Positions 11,612 to 21,332 of a stretch of DNA of 64,000 nucleotides are shown here, piece by piece. Position 1 is the first letter of the stretch. Every line of letters starts with the position of its first letter. The DNA is from Tetrahymena elliotti 4EA (Eukaryota; Ciliophora; Oligohymenophorea; Hymenostomatida; Tetrahymenidae): positions 762,539 to 826,538 of the forward strand of contig JH720318.1 of NCBI GenBank assembly GCA_000231825.2, in the 5' to 3' direction. The translations under genes and the position numbers were made by a program. The notes beneath the pieces are model-generated. The model saw nothing but the letters and a program-made list of their open reading frames with translations, searched no databases and had not been told where the DNA came from.

Positions 11612-14600
11612 ATGATATAACACATCAGAAAGAGTATTTTAGAAACAAAAAAATTTGATGACTATGATGATTGTTATGAATTCTCCTCATTATAAAATAA
11701 TTTGCCAAAATAGCAAAATTAAGCTTTAGAGAAGAAACCAAATGAAGAACCTTAAACATTCTCCTAGGCTGTAGTAGTCACTAATAAAAAATCAAATGAA
11801 AGAGTTGACCATGTCCCTGAAGTTATAATTAGAAGTTAACCAAAACTAAAAAGTATGTTTTAAAAGGTCAGTCCACTTCTTTAAGAGATATCAAAAAGAA
11901 AATAATCTGAATGTGCAGGATTTGCTCTTCTTAATATTGTTAGAATGGAGTTTTAGAGAAAATAATATGAAAAGTATGAAAAAAAATTAAGCCAAAATGT
12001 TGTAAATCTTCAAGATCCAGAAGACTCAGAGGTATTTGTTATGCTTTACTTCCTTTTATTTGAATTAAAAAATTTTTGTGCTGAGCTTATAAAATATTAT
12101 TAAATAGATGGTCACTAAAATTATGTAAAAACATAAACCAACTAAAAGAGAAATGTAATTTGTTGTTTAGGCTTTGATAACCTAACCAATGTTTGAATAA
12201 AACTCAAATATGCTTCTTGATATCATAAATAATATGAGTGTTTTTAAAGAGTTTAAAATTGAGGCTTTTAACCCTCTTCAAGCTATTTTCTAAAAAGGTA
12301 GGCTTTATATACAACTGAAACTATTCATTTAATTTTTTATCTTAAAAAATAGGTGAGCTAGGAAAGAAATTTTATATTGTAATTAAAGGTAAATTGTTTA
12401 AAACCATTAGGATAATATATCATAATAAATTATAATTCAAGGAGAAGTATTTTGTCTTATTACTGATTAACAAGCAGAAGGAATTTCAACACCTAGTGTT
12501 GCTCAATCAAAACTTCAAAGATAGTCATCTAGTGAATGTAATTTATAAATAAATGATAATATTTTGTATATTTATTGAAATATTTTATGGGGCAAAGAAA
12601 TTTAAGTGAGATCTAGATAAAATACTGAATGTGTAAGTAATTCTTCAAAAAAAGCAGAGGACAGTGGTTAAAGCTAATAGTCACCTTCTATTTATCAGAT
12701 AAATCAAAAAGATTCAATGACATATAATGAATTTATTTATTTAAAAAATAAATATCCTTTGTAAAAAGTAACTAAAATTTATAAAGCTGGAGAATCGTTT
12801 GGTGAAATAGCCTTGTTAACAAGAGGGCAAAGGTAGATATTTTCTTTTTTAATTCTTTTTTAAAATCATACTTGAAATAAATTTTAGAATGGGAACAATG
12901 ATTTGCAGAACAGATGTAGAAGTTATCAGTTTAACAAGAGAAGGATTTAATAGAATTAAAGGAGCTTGGGCAGAAACAGAACTCAATAAAAAGCTTAATT
13001 TTTTGAGAAAATTTTCTTTTTTTAGAGGTCTCAGTGACTCAAGACTGATGTCATTTCTGCATCTTATGGAGATAACAAACTATGAAAAGGAGAATATACT
13101 TTATTAAAAAAATGCAAAATCTAAATTTATTTATTTTATTTTTGAAGGATAAGTCTAAATATTTACATATAAAGTTGATGATTATCCCTTACTTTACTAA
13201 AATTAAAGTAGATAGCTTTCAAACCCGGAAATATAAAAGTATTTTAAATAAACAAAACCAAAGCTCAAGAAAGTTCCGCTAATGATTTTGAGTAATGGAA
13301 GTTACTTTGCTTAATTCGAAATGTTTGAAGAAAACGAGGAAATATAAACAATGGCAGTTATAGAATCTGAAAGAGCTGTATTATTTTAAATCGAAATCAA
13401 TGTATTTTAAATTTATTCAAAACAGAAGTTTGTTGAAATTATTAATTAAAAATCTAGAAATTTTTAGATACTATGAAAGGCTTTAATGGTGACTATGATT
13501 TTAAGAAAGATTTTAAGTAAAAGCTCTTGTTTGAGAAAGAAAGATTAGAAAATATAAAGTAAATGGATTCTCAAATATATTAGAATGTTATCAGTAATTA
13601 GAATAAGAACAAGTATTAGGATTTTACTAAGTTAATAATCAACTAAGTGAATAATCAATAATATGAAGATCAATAAGATAATAAGAGTAGTGGAAGGCTA
13701 GACAGCAATAACAATAGTATATTATTCGAAAATTCTTAAACTGATGATAATCAAGATTTGAGATCATTTAAGAGCTCATAAAATTTCTTTAAAGGAAAAA
13801 AGAAACACAGAAAATAGAATCATTCACTTGGATTATAAAAAAACTTTAGTGAAGACCAATCATAAAAATATTTTTATTCAGTTACATCTTCTCCTCAGCT
13901 AGATGCTAAGCTCTCAGAAACTAAGTCAAATTTTAATCGAAAATTAAATAGCCAAGAAAATCAAGAAAATCGAAAAATAAGTAGTCAAGAAAGCAGTAGA
14001 TTCTTTTAAGCTAGCTAATTAGAGGTTGATTTTATAAATGAATCTATCTAAGATGAATTAAATGGTTTCTTGCCTGAAATAAAATAAAAACAAAAAAGCC
14101 TAAACTACAAAGGAGAAATGTTTAGAACTAGATAAAATTCATAAGCCAGCTTGAATGAAAATTTAATTAGGAAAAAAAATAAATCAACTTCTCATAACTA
14201 GTTAGAAAATAATTGTCAATAATTAGAATAATTAGAAGAGAACAAATTTTGTTTGACTAGCAGATTAGATTTAGATCATTCACCTCTTTCTTCAAATTCT
14301 AAAGTTATAAATTTAGGATTTAACGATTGCTCACCAAATGAAACCTTAACTTAGCGTTCTATGCAATAAAGCTAGACTACTGAAAATTCAAGAAAAAATT
14401 CTATACATAAAAGAAATGAGTACACACCTTAATCTAATAGGAATGGTTAAATAGAAAGAGAGTAATTAAAATCTTTATTTAAAAATTAAATTGAGTAAAT
14501 CTCACATGAAAAAGAATAAAATCTCAAAATTTTAAACTATAAAGATCTTAACTTGAAATCAATTGGCATAAGCCCTTCTGATTTGATAGAGTAGTGTAGA

Positions 14601-15938
14601 AAGCTATAAAGATTTGGATTTGAAAAAGGTTAAATGTCTGGCTAGATGAAAAAAACTATCTTAGCTTTCACAAACAGAGGGCTGTTTTCATCTATTTAAG
14701 ATTGTAAAACTAAAAGAATTTTGAAAGAAAATCAAGATTCAATGAAGAAAATAAAAATAAAAGAAGAATTTGTTGAAAAATTAGATGTATCAAATGAAAA
14801 AAATTAAGAACTAATTACTGACTTAAGTTTCAAAAATTCTAAAATTAAATACTTGCTGTAAAAGGTGAAGAAGTAATTAAAAGAAGATAAAAATAACTCA
14901 CTTAGTCTTTAAACTGATGAAACACATATTCAAAGCAAAGGATTCTATAAAGACTCAGTAAGCTACTACTACAACAATAAAAGCAACAACAATAATGATA
15001 ATTTTGGTAATCAAAATAATATGGCTTTAATATAAAATATTTTTTAATAAATCCAATAGATAAATACACAGAAGGATAAAGTTAATTTTAAAACATGTCA
15101 AAAAGTAATTCTTTGAATAGGCAGCAAAGAGACGAGCTAGAATTAAAAATTAGAAAATTTTAAGAACTTCAAAGTTTTAAAAATATTTTTTAATTAGACG
15201 AAAGAAATATTTAAGATAATTTAGAGATTAAGATAAAATCACCTAGAATTTTCCCTATGAGAGAAAATTTATAGCCTTAATCTTTGAGTCATTCACAACC
15301 TTTAAAAGATTTATTCCAAATAAAAAAATTTTCATTTAAACCTTCTCAATAAAATATGAGTAAAATCACATAGACAAGTAATTATGCTCAAACAGAAAGA
15401 AACCTGATCAACAAAGAATCTCCATACTTTCCACCATCATTTTAGCAAGAGTGTAAAAAATATATTTTTTATTGTTAAATTAATATTTGAAAAATTTTTA
15501 ATAAAGTTAAACTTATTCAAGAAAAAAAATAGAGAATAGAATCTAACAATTCTAATGTAAAATATTGAAATGATAAATATTAGTTTAATAAATATGATTT
15601 TTTTGTCTTATTATTAGAATTTTGTTGCAATAGCTAATGTTCGTCCATACTACACTAACAATCCTGGGGTACCTAAAAATACTTTCACTGATACTCAAGA
15701 ATAAATTAAATAATATGATAAACTCAAGGATTATTTTTTAATAGAGAGGAATTATGATACATAAAATATTTAAAATTAAAATCTGCCTTAGGATAAAAAG
15801 CAAAAAGAAATAATTCAAAACTTAATGCTTTCACCAAGAATGAACCACTTACATAATAAGCAATTTGACGCTCTAAAAAATATGCATTTAAATAGATAAA
15901 AGCTTAAAAACCATAAAAGAAACAAAAGTTTGGTTTGA
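11612..15938 (+). CDS. Large protein with two cyclic-nucleotide-binding domains
   Basis: Ten exons; introns 12032-12107, 12298-12352, 12389-12441, 12538-12606, 12833-12887, 13402-13457, 15007-15059, 15453-15521 and 15557-15617. The spliced length is 3780 nt, exactly 1259 codons plus TGA. The first cNMP domain includes ELGKKFYIVIKGE, then an insertion of about 95 residues, then a phosphate-binding-cassette-like motif GESFGEIALLTRGQRMGTM. The second begins near NFLRKFSFFRGLSDSRL and continues through YFIFEGQV and SNGSYFAQFEMF, but lacks a clear FGE...R-A cassette and looks degenerate. The remaining 700 residues or so are Ser/Asn/Gln-rich. There is no kinase domain and no membrane segment, so this is a cytoplasmic cAMP/cGMP-binding or scaffold-type protein. 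Cyclic nucleotides control ciliary beat in ciliates; a link here is inference. The first cassette keeps Glu and Arg, so ligand binding is possible. Confidence 0.85.
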
Positions 15939-16148
15939 TAAAATATGGTTAGAAATATTTATATTTTCAATTGTGATATATATTAAATAGTTGCTCAAAT
16001 TTTTTAAGTAAATTTGTTTGTAAATTAAACCTAAAACATAAACAAATAAGTAGGCAAGCAAGCATCTATCTAAACAAAAACCAATATAAATTATTTCAAG
16101 TATTCTTGTTTTTTTATCATTTTTTTGTTATTTAGTCATAACACCTCA

Positions 16149-17770
16149 TCAAACTTAACTTTATTATCCAAGTATTTATTCTAATTCAGCTCTTTTATCA
16201 TCATCAATTTAGGATGGGAATTAGATATCAAATTTAATATATAAATCACCCTTATTAGGAGGTTATCCAAAGTATTCTACTTTATATTCTTAGGGATTGT
16301 AAATAGGCATACCTTCACCATTCACTTTTTTAATGTAGCTAGGGCTTTTTATAATTTTAATTAAATTATTTTTTTATTATTAAATAATTATTACCTTATA
16401 ACTTAATCAACAGCAACAAAGAGCTTTCTACCATCTAAAGTTGTGAAATGAACTGGTCTACCATATAAAGCATCAATTAATTTAATCTTATGATAATAAA
16501 TTAAATCATTTGCTTTTCTCTTTAAGGTAGAATGGGCTAATTCCTTAACAGTAAATATTAAATCAGCTATTATTAAAAAACATATTTATTATCAAAGTTA
16601 GTTTTTATATTTATATTATCATACAATTTGGTAATCCTGCAACTTCATTTCCTAATTTAGGATACTTGATTTACTCTCCATTCTTATATCCTGGTTTAAT
16701 TTCAATCATTCTTTTTACAAAAAATAACTATTATTTTAATTCTCTGAATTAAATTATTTTACTTTGATTCTTTGATATCAGAAGTAGTTCTTCCATCCTT
16801 ATTTAAGACCTTTTACAAACAATAAATAATATTTTAAATGCATCAATAAAGATTTTTTATTTACAGTTCTTTAATATGTAACATTTTTTGAGCATCCATT
16901 ATATAACTCAGCTAGAGTGCATTCTACAATAACATGTAGAGGCTTTGGTGGCTGAGGAGCACTTTAGTTTTGAGCACCAAAAGCATAACCAAATAAGCTT
17001 CCAACGTTTTCTTAATTTTCAGAATCTTTTTATTTAAAATTGTATGTTTTTAATAAATTATTTTGAAAGAAGATATTTTTATTTTTTAGAATCATAAAGG
17101 CAAGGCAATCATTTGGTTTTAAATAGAAAGCTTTGAAAATGTTAGTACCATATATTTATTAGAAGGGATTCATAGCTCCAAAGAATTTTTCAAATATCTC
17201 TTCAGGATTACCTCCAAATCTGTATCCACCCTAAATAGTAGTAAAATAAGTTTTAGCAAATATGTAAGGTACATTCTCGAGATTGTTAAATGGATCTATA
17301 TTTTACCTTTAATGCTATTTTTATTGAAATAAAATATTATTATTAACATTTTTAGCATAATTAAATATCTAACCTTGTTAACTAAAAAATCCTTCTTTTA
17401 ACTTCTCTTCACCATACTTATCATAAAAAGATCTTTTGATGGCTATTATACAAAAATAATATATTTTTATTTCAAATTTTATCTAAAAAATATTTTGAAA
17501 ATGAATTGCAATTTTCCTAAAAGAATTTACGATCACTCAAAACTTCATAAGCTTCAGATACTTTACAAAAGAAACTATATCTTGTTTATTGATCTTCGTT
17601 TCCTTTGATTTGAGGATGCCATCTCAATGAAAGTTTGCGATAACTATTTTTCAAAATATTGATGTTTCTTTCAAATAATAATTAGAGTAAAGTAATGCAT
17701 ACGCCTAAGCTATGACACTATCTGAGGCATCTCTGCTTATTTCTAAATCTTCATAATAATCTCTGGACAT
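16149..17770 (-). CDS. DNAJB13: DNAJB13/RSP16-like type II J-protein with altered HPD
   Basis: Start MSRDYYEDLEISRDA at 17770, stop TGA 16151-16149, with several small introns (the first is 17644-17702). The J domain (residues 1-75) has helix II AYRKLSLRWHP, then Gln-Ile, so the Hsp70-activating HPD tripeptide is HPQ. SFYDKYGEEKLKEGF follows, then GGYRFGGNPEEIFEKFFGAM. The C-terminal substrate-binding sandwich of DnaJB type has HVIVECTLAELYNGCSKNV, VNGEGMPIYNP and NKGDLYIKFDI. No Cys-rich zinc region is present, giving type II. Animal DNAJB13 also has a non-HPD tripeptide and is the radial-spoke protein equivalent to RSP16, so a structural role in the ciliary axoneme is inferred. Internal introns in the middle exons are uncertain, because the frame stays open through several possible ones. 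Confidence 0.85.
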
Positions 17771-18123
17771 TTTAAATTGTTAATTTGCTATTTATCTACT
17801 ATTTGAATCTATTTAATTTTTTGCTTTTTCAATATAAATTTATTTATATCAATTGTTGTTGTTGTTATTTTTTTTGAAAAATCAATAAGAATTATTAATA
17901 ATAATAAAATATTAATTTCAGTTTCCTTTATCAATGTTAAATATACATCATAGATTTTAAATGCTTTATTTCTATTTTAGTGCTATTTATTTTTAAAATT
18001 AATTTAACTTTTATATCATTTTTTTGAATTTTAATGTACCAATTTTTAAAATTATTTTATGGAATTTTGAAAAAAAAATTGAAAATAAAAATAAAATGAA
18101 ATTTTTTCGTTTTTATTTCATTC
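17771..18123. other. Spacer upstream of J-protein gene and tRNA
   Basis: A+T-rich DNA between the J-protein start (-) and the tRNA-Ala gene (+). A short GTT/ATT-type run lies near 17850. No gene is recognised. Confidence 0.55.
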
Positions 18124-18196
18124 GGGGATCTAGCTCAAATGGTAGAGCGCTCGTTTAGCATACGAGAGGCACTGGGATCAATGCCCAGGTTCTCCA
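18124..18196 (+). tRNA. tRNA-Ala (AGC)
   Basis: A 73-nt cloverleaf. The acceptor stem starts GGGGATC and ends GTTCTCC with discriminator A. The D-arm is GCTCAAATGGTAGAGC, the anticodon stem CTCGT/ACGAG with loop TTAGCAT (anticodon AGC), and the T-arm CTGGG ATCAATG CCCAG. No intron. A T-rich run follows, as expected for Pol III termination. One acceptor T-T mismatch is present. The T-loop begins ATCAATG rather than TTC, a mild deviation. Confidence 0.92.
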
Positions 18197-18643
18197 AATT
18201 TTATTTTTTTAAAAAAAACAATTAGTTAATTACACCCATAATAAATTTGTATAGATACTGAAATAATTTAATAAATGACAAACAAGATTAATATAAGAAA
18301 TAGAACTAGTATTTTTCTTAATCAAATAACAAAATAATTATCATCATTGCAGGATTCATCAAATATGACTCTAATTTAAATAATAGGGTTATAAGATTCT
18401 GGTGCATAAAAAAACTTGATACTAAAGCACGGATTCATAATTCAATTTATGACCCCGTCGTCAGTTATTCAAATATTTTTATAACTTGTTAGGAGTAAAA
18501 TAAAGTAGCCCTATTGAGTACCATTTTAGCTTTACAATGAAATATTTAATATTTTTTGTTAGAGATGAGATGTTTTTAATTCTATTAACTATTTATTGGA
18601 TTCTTTTATATTTAATTTTATCTAACACACATATTTTTAAATT
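18197..18643. other. Spacer with an unexplained less A+T-rich patch
   Basis: Holds the promoter of the Nudix gene. Around 18346-18530 the sequence is visibly richer in G/C than its surroundings and contains GACCCCGTCGTCAG, two GGATTCAT copies (near 18352 and 18431) and TAGGGTTATAAG / TAGCCCTATTG segments. No frame with protein character was found. It could be a structured RNA or a promoter block; I cannot assign it. Confidence 0.35.
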
Positions 18644-19561
18644 ATGAAATTTACTAGATATTTTTCTAAATTCTTTAAAACCTAATACCAAAAATTTTTC
18701 TTAGCATCAGGTTTGTCCATTTCTTGCTAATTTAACTCTGAGAGTTATTTTAGTTAGTCAAAGAACCTAGAATTCACTGTTTAATATGATAATTCTATTT
18801 ATCTTGAGTCTAACAATGTGCCTGATGATTTTTAAGAGTTTAAGTAACAACTTGATAAAACTTTAAATGAAGTCAATAAGTAAGGCAGAAAATGCGCTTG
18901 GTTGAAGCTAGATAGTGAGCATTTTAAATATTTAGAATATCTTATGAAGGAAAAAGGATTTAAAATTCACCATGCTTTAAAAGGTTATATAATGCTAACA
19001 AAATGGTTAGATGAATCTTAAGAAGAATTTTATGTTCCATATGCTACACATAATGCTGGAAGCGGAGGTGTAGTTATTAATGAATAAAATGAAATTCTTT
19101 TAGTGAAGGAAAAAAAAGGAATGAGAAATAAAATATGGAGCTTTCCAGGTGGAAGGGTTGATTTAGGTGAAGCTATGCATGAAGCTTCTGTTCGTGAAGT
19201 AAGAGAAGAAACGGGCTTAGTTTGTGAACCAAAAGATTTACTTTTATTAAGAGATTCTACTAAAGGAATCTATAGCAGACCAGATATTTACTTTTTGTAT
19301 ATATTAAAACCTCTAACAAATAATTTGCAAATTTGTTAGGATGAATTGGCTGATTATAAATGGGTACCTTTAAAAGACTTATAAACTTTTCTTTAACAGC
19401 AAGAACTTGTTGTGCCACTTTAAAGATTAGCCTTTGAAAAGCTATTCCAACTTTATAATGAAGGATATAAATTTAACAATGAAAAACGTGTTTAAGAAAT
19501 ATATACTTATCACAATAACTCTAACTATAATATATACATCCCAATTAGAGGACATTTATGA
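18644..19561 (+). CDS. Nudix hydrolase, NUDT6-like
   Basis: Intronless 305-codon frame with many in-frame TAA/TAG. The N-terminal 130 residues match the pre-Nudix domain of the NUDT6 family in layout, with CAWLKLDSEHFKYLEYLMKE and FKIHHALKGYIMLTKW. After HNAGSGGVVINEQNEILLVK comes the Nudix box: GGRVDLGEAMHEASVREVRE, then ETGL, matching Gx5Ex7REUxEExGU, so metal-binding Glu residues are intact. Nudix enzymes cleave nucleoside-diphosphate-linked substrates; the substrate here is unknown. The hydrophobic N-terminus with basic residues (MKFTRYFSKFFKTQYQKF) could be a mitochondrial presequence. The C-terminal tail (TYHNNSNYNIYIPIRGHL) is repeated twice downstream as separate coding-like segments. 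Confidence 0.9.
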
Positions 19562-19836
19562 TCTTTTATTTCATTCTTTTTAGTTTAAATTTTATTCAAA
19601 AAATCTTATAAATTTTTCTCATTAATCATCATAACAAAAATTTTTTTGTTCATTAACTGCTGCAGTACTAATTGTAGTATTTTTATTAGAGTTAAAAGAT
19701 TTTTAATCTCAATATTTTCTATTTAAGAGTTTTAATTATATTAATAATTGTAAAATTAAAAGTAATTAAAATATATAATCTTTCAATTTCATGAATTTTT
19801 ATTTAAAAAAATAATTGCAGAAGTTAAAAAACTTGG

Positions 19837-19890
19837 GCTTATCACAATAATAATCACAATAACATAATATATCCTGTTAAAGGATATTGA
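19837..19890 (+). repeat. Second copy of the Nudix gene's terminal coding segment
   Basis: Reading the frame ending at TGA 19888-19890 gives AYHNNNHNNIIYPVKGY, closely similar to the last residues of the upstream Nudix protein (TYHNNSNYNIYIPIRGHL). The segment sits just behind a plausible splice acceptor (TTGCAG at 19815-19820). The DNA after the stop is also similar to that after the authentic stop. It could be an alternative terminal exon or a duplicated relic; transcript data are not available. Confidence 0.6.
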
Positions 19891-20030
19891 TGAGTTTTAT
19901 GTTCATTTTTTAAGTTAAAATTACATACAATAAATTGTTTTCCAAAAATTGAATAAAAATTAAAATAATTAATTTTAAATATATTATTAAACATTACTAA
20001 TTTTACAATTATTTTTGAGGTCAAAAGGAG

Positions 20031-20092
20031 ATTAGATTAATCGCAATAATTCTAAAAATAATATATATGTTCTAATTAGAGGACATTTGTGA
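20031..20092 (+). repeat. Third copy of the Nudix gene's terminal coding segment
   Basis: The frame ending at TGA 20090-20092 gives INRNNSKNNIYVLIRGHL. The last six residues are almost those of the real C-terminus (YIPIRGHL), and the nucleotide match is high (AATTAGAGGACATTTGTGA against AATTAGAGGACATTTATGA). AG dinucleotides just upstream could act as acceptors. Same interpretation as the second copy. Confidence 0.6.
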
Positions 20093-20319
20093 TTTTATGT
20101 TTATAATCAATTATTTCTCAAAGATATTGTCATTTAAGATTTTAATATTTATTATTAATATTCTATTTGATCATATAAATTTTATAAATTTGATTATTAT
20201 TCTAATATCACCATTTAAATTTGAAAACTAAGATTATGTTAAAAATCTTATTTTTCATCATTATTAAAAATAATTGAAACAATTTTAACTTATCATTATT
20301 TAGAAACACTTTTATAAGA

Positions 20320-20970
20320 TCAAGTATGAGAAGAATGTATTTATAATATATTATTTATTTATCTATCTTTATCTTAGATTTCTATCATCAGCATCTTATT
20401 CTATGTTTCAAAAACCTAATTTTTAATAAGAAAAGTTAATTTTTGCAAACATTAAAAATATTTTACAACTAACTCAGATTCTCTTTCTTTTATTTTTTTG
20501 TCTATTAGCTCAAGTTACTTCATTTATTTACTATACTATTTAAGCAAAGTATCTCTTGTTGGGCATTCTTTTTGGTGTTCGATTAATTATTTATTAGTCA
20601 TTTCTTACATACACTCATCAACAGGACATGCTACTACTCTAAATGGACAGTCAAAATAATGCTATGAATAATCTTCAACAGTTTTAATATCTGTACAATT
20701 CTAGTTAACGCATTAAATACTAATTAAACTTAAGATATCATTTAATAATGGAGGGCTCTACAAAAGTTAAACATTCTCACATTTCCTTGGGCAAGATTAT
20801 TCAACAAAATAATCATCTTTTAAGCAAGAAAGACACCACATATTCATGCACTTATTACACATAAGAGGCTATTTAAAAATGCAAGTACAAAGAGGACATA
20901 CTATTTTTTTAACTAGGTTTTTATCTCCAACTAATCTCTCTTATGGGATAGGAGGAATATGCAATTCCAT
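20320..20970 (-). CDS. RING-like / TRAF-type zinc-finger protein
   Basis: Frame of 216 codons from ATG 20970 to TGA 20322-20320 (a 54-nt in-frame GT...AG intron near the 3' end is possible and would not change the frame). Residues about 25-65 hold a RING-like Cys cluster: CPLCTCIFKQPLMCNKCMNM, WCLSCL and CPRKC. A TRAF-type zinc finger follows (CVNQNC ... HYFDCPFRVVACPVDEC ... LIEHQKECP), with the spacing typical of Cys/His zinc fingers in TRAF and SIAH-like proteins. The C-terminal tail is charged and helical. Proteins of this layout often act as E3 ubiquitin ligases or signalling adaptors; ciliates have many. E3 activity is inferred, not shown: the RING spacing is irregular. Confidence 0.82.
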
Positions 20971-21332
20971 TTCAAAAAGCAATTAAAAATAATATGAAAT
21001 GAATTAATGGTTAAAAATAAATAATTAATAAATTCTAAATTTTTTGAAAATTAAGTTAGATAGATAAATAATATTAAAACACAAAAAATTTAATCAAATT
21101 AAAACGAAACAAATTTTAAACTATTTTATGACTAAATGAAACATATTTTAGCTAGAATCTACAATAAATTAATTCGAAAATTATTTGATCATAAAAGCTT
21201 GAAAAAATATATAAGTTGAGATAATTTCATGAATAGAAAGAAATATTACTTATTTAATTTTTGTAAATATTAAAATGATAAATTTGAAAATAATTTAATT
21301 TTTATTGCATTAATAAATAACGAATAAGCTCA
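20971..21332. other. Spacer between two minus-strand genes
   Basis: A+T-rich promoter/3' UTR DNA; no additional feature. Confidence 0.55.

Larger units (their letters stand above)
19562..20319. other. Spacer holding reiterated Nudix tail segments
   Basis: Convergent spacer between the Nudix gene (+) and the zinc-finger gene (-). Apart from the two tail copies at 19837-19890 and 20031-20092 it is plain A+T-rich DNA. Confidence 0.6.

Noticed and set aside
13082..13282. Plus-strand ORF of 66 codons
   Set aside because: Shadow in another frame of the second cNMP-binding domain, whose real frame runs through TAA/TAG codons here.
18340..18530. Telomerase RNA or U3 snoRNA
   Set aside because: No CAACCCCAA-type template and no conserved U3 boxes are visible; left as an unassigned block.
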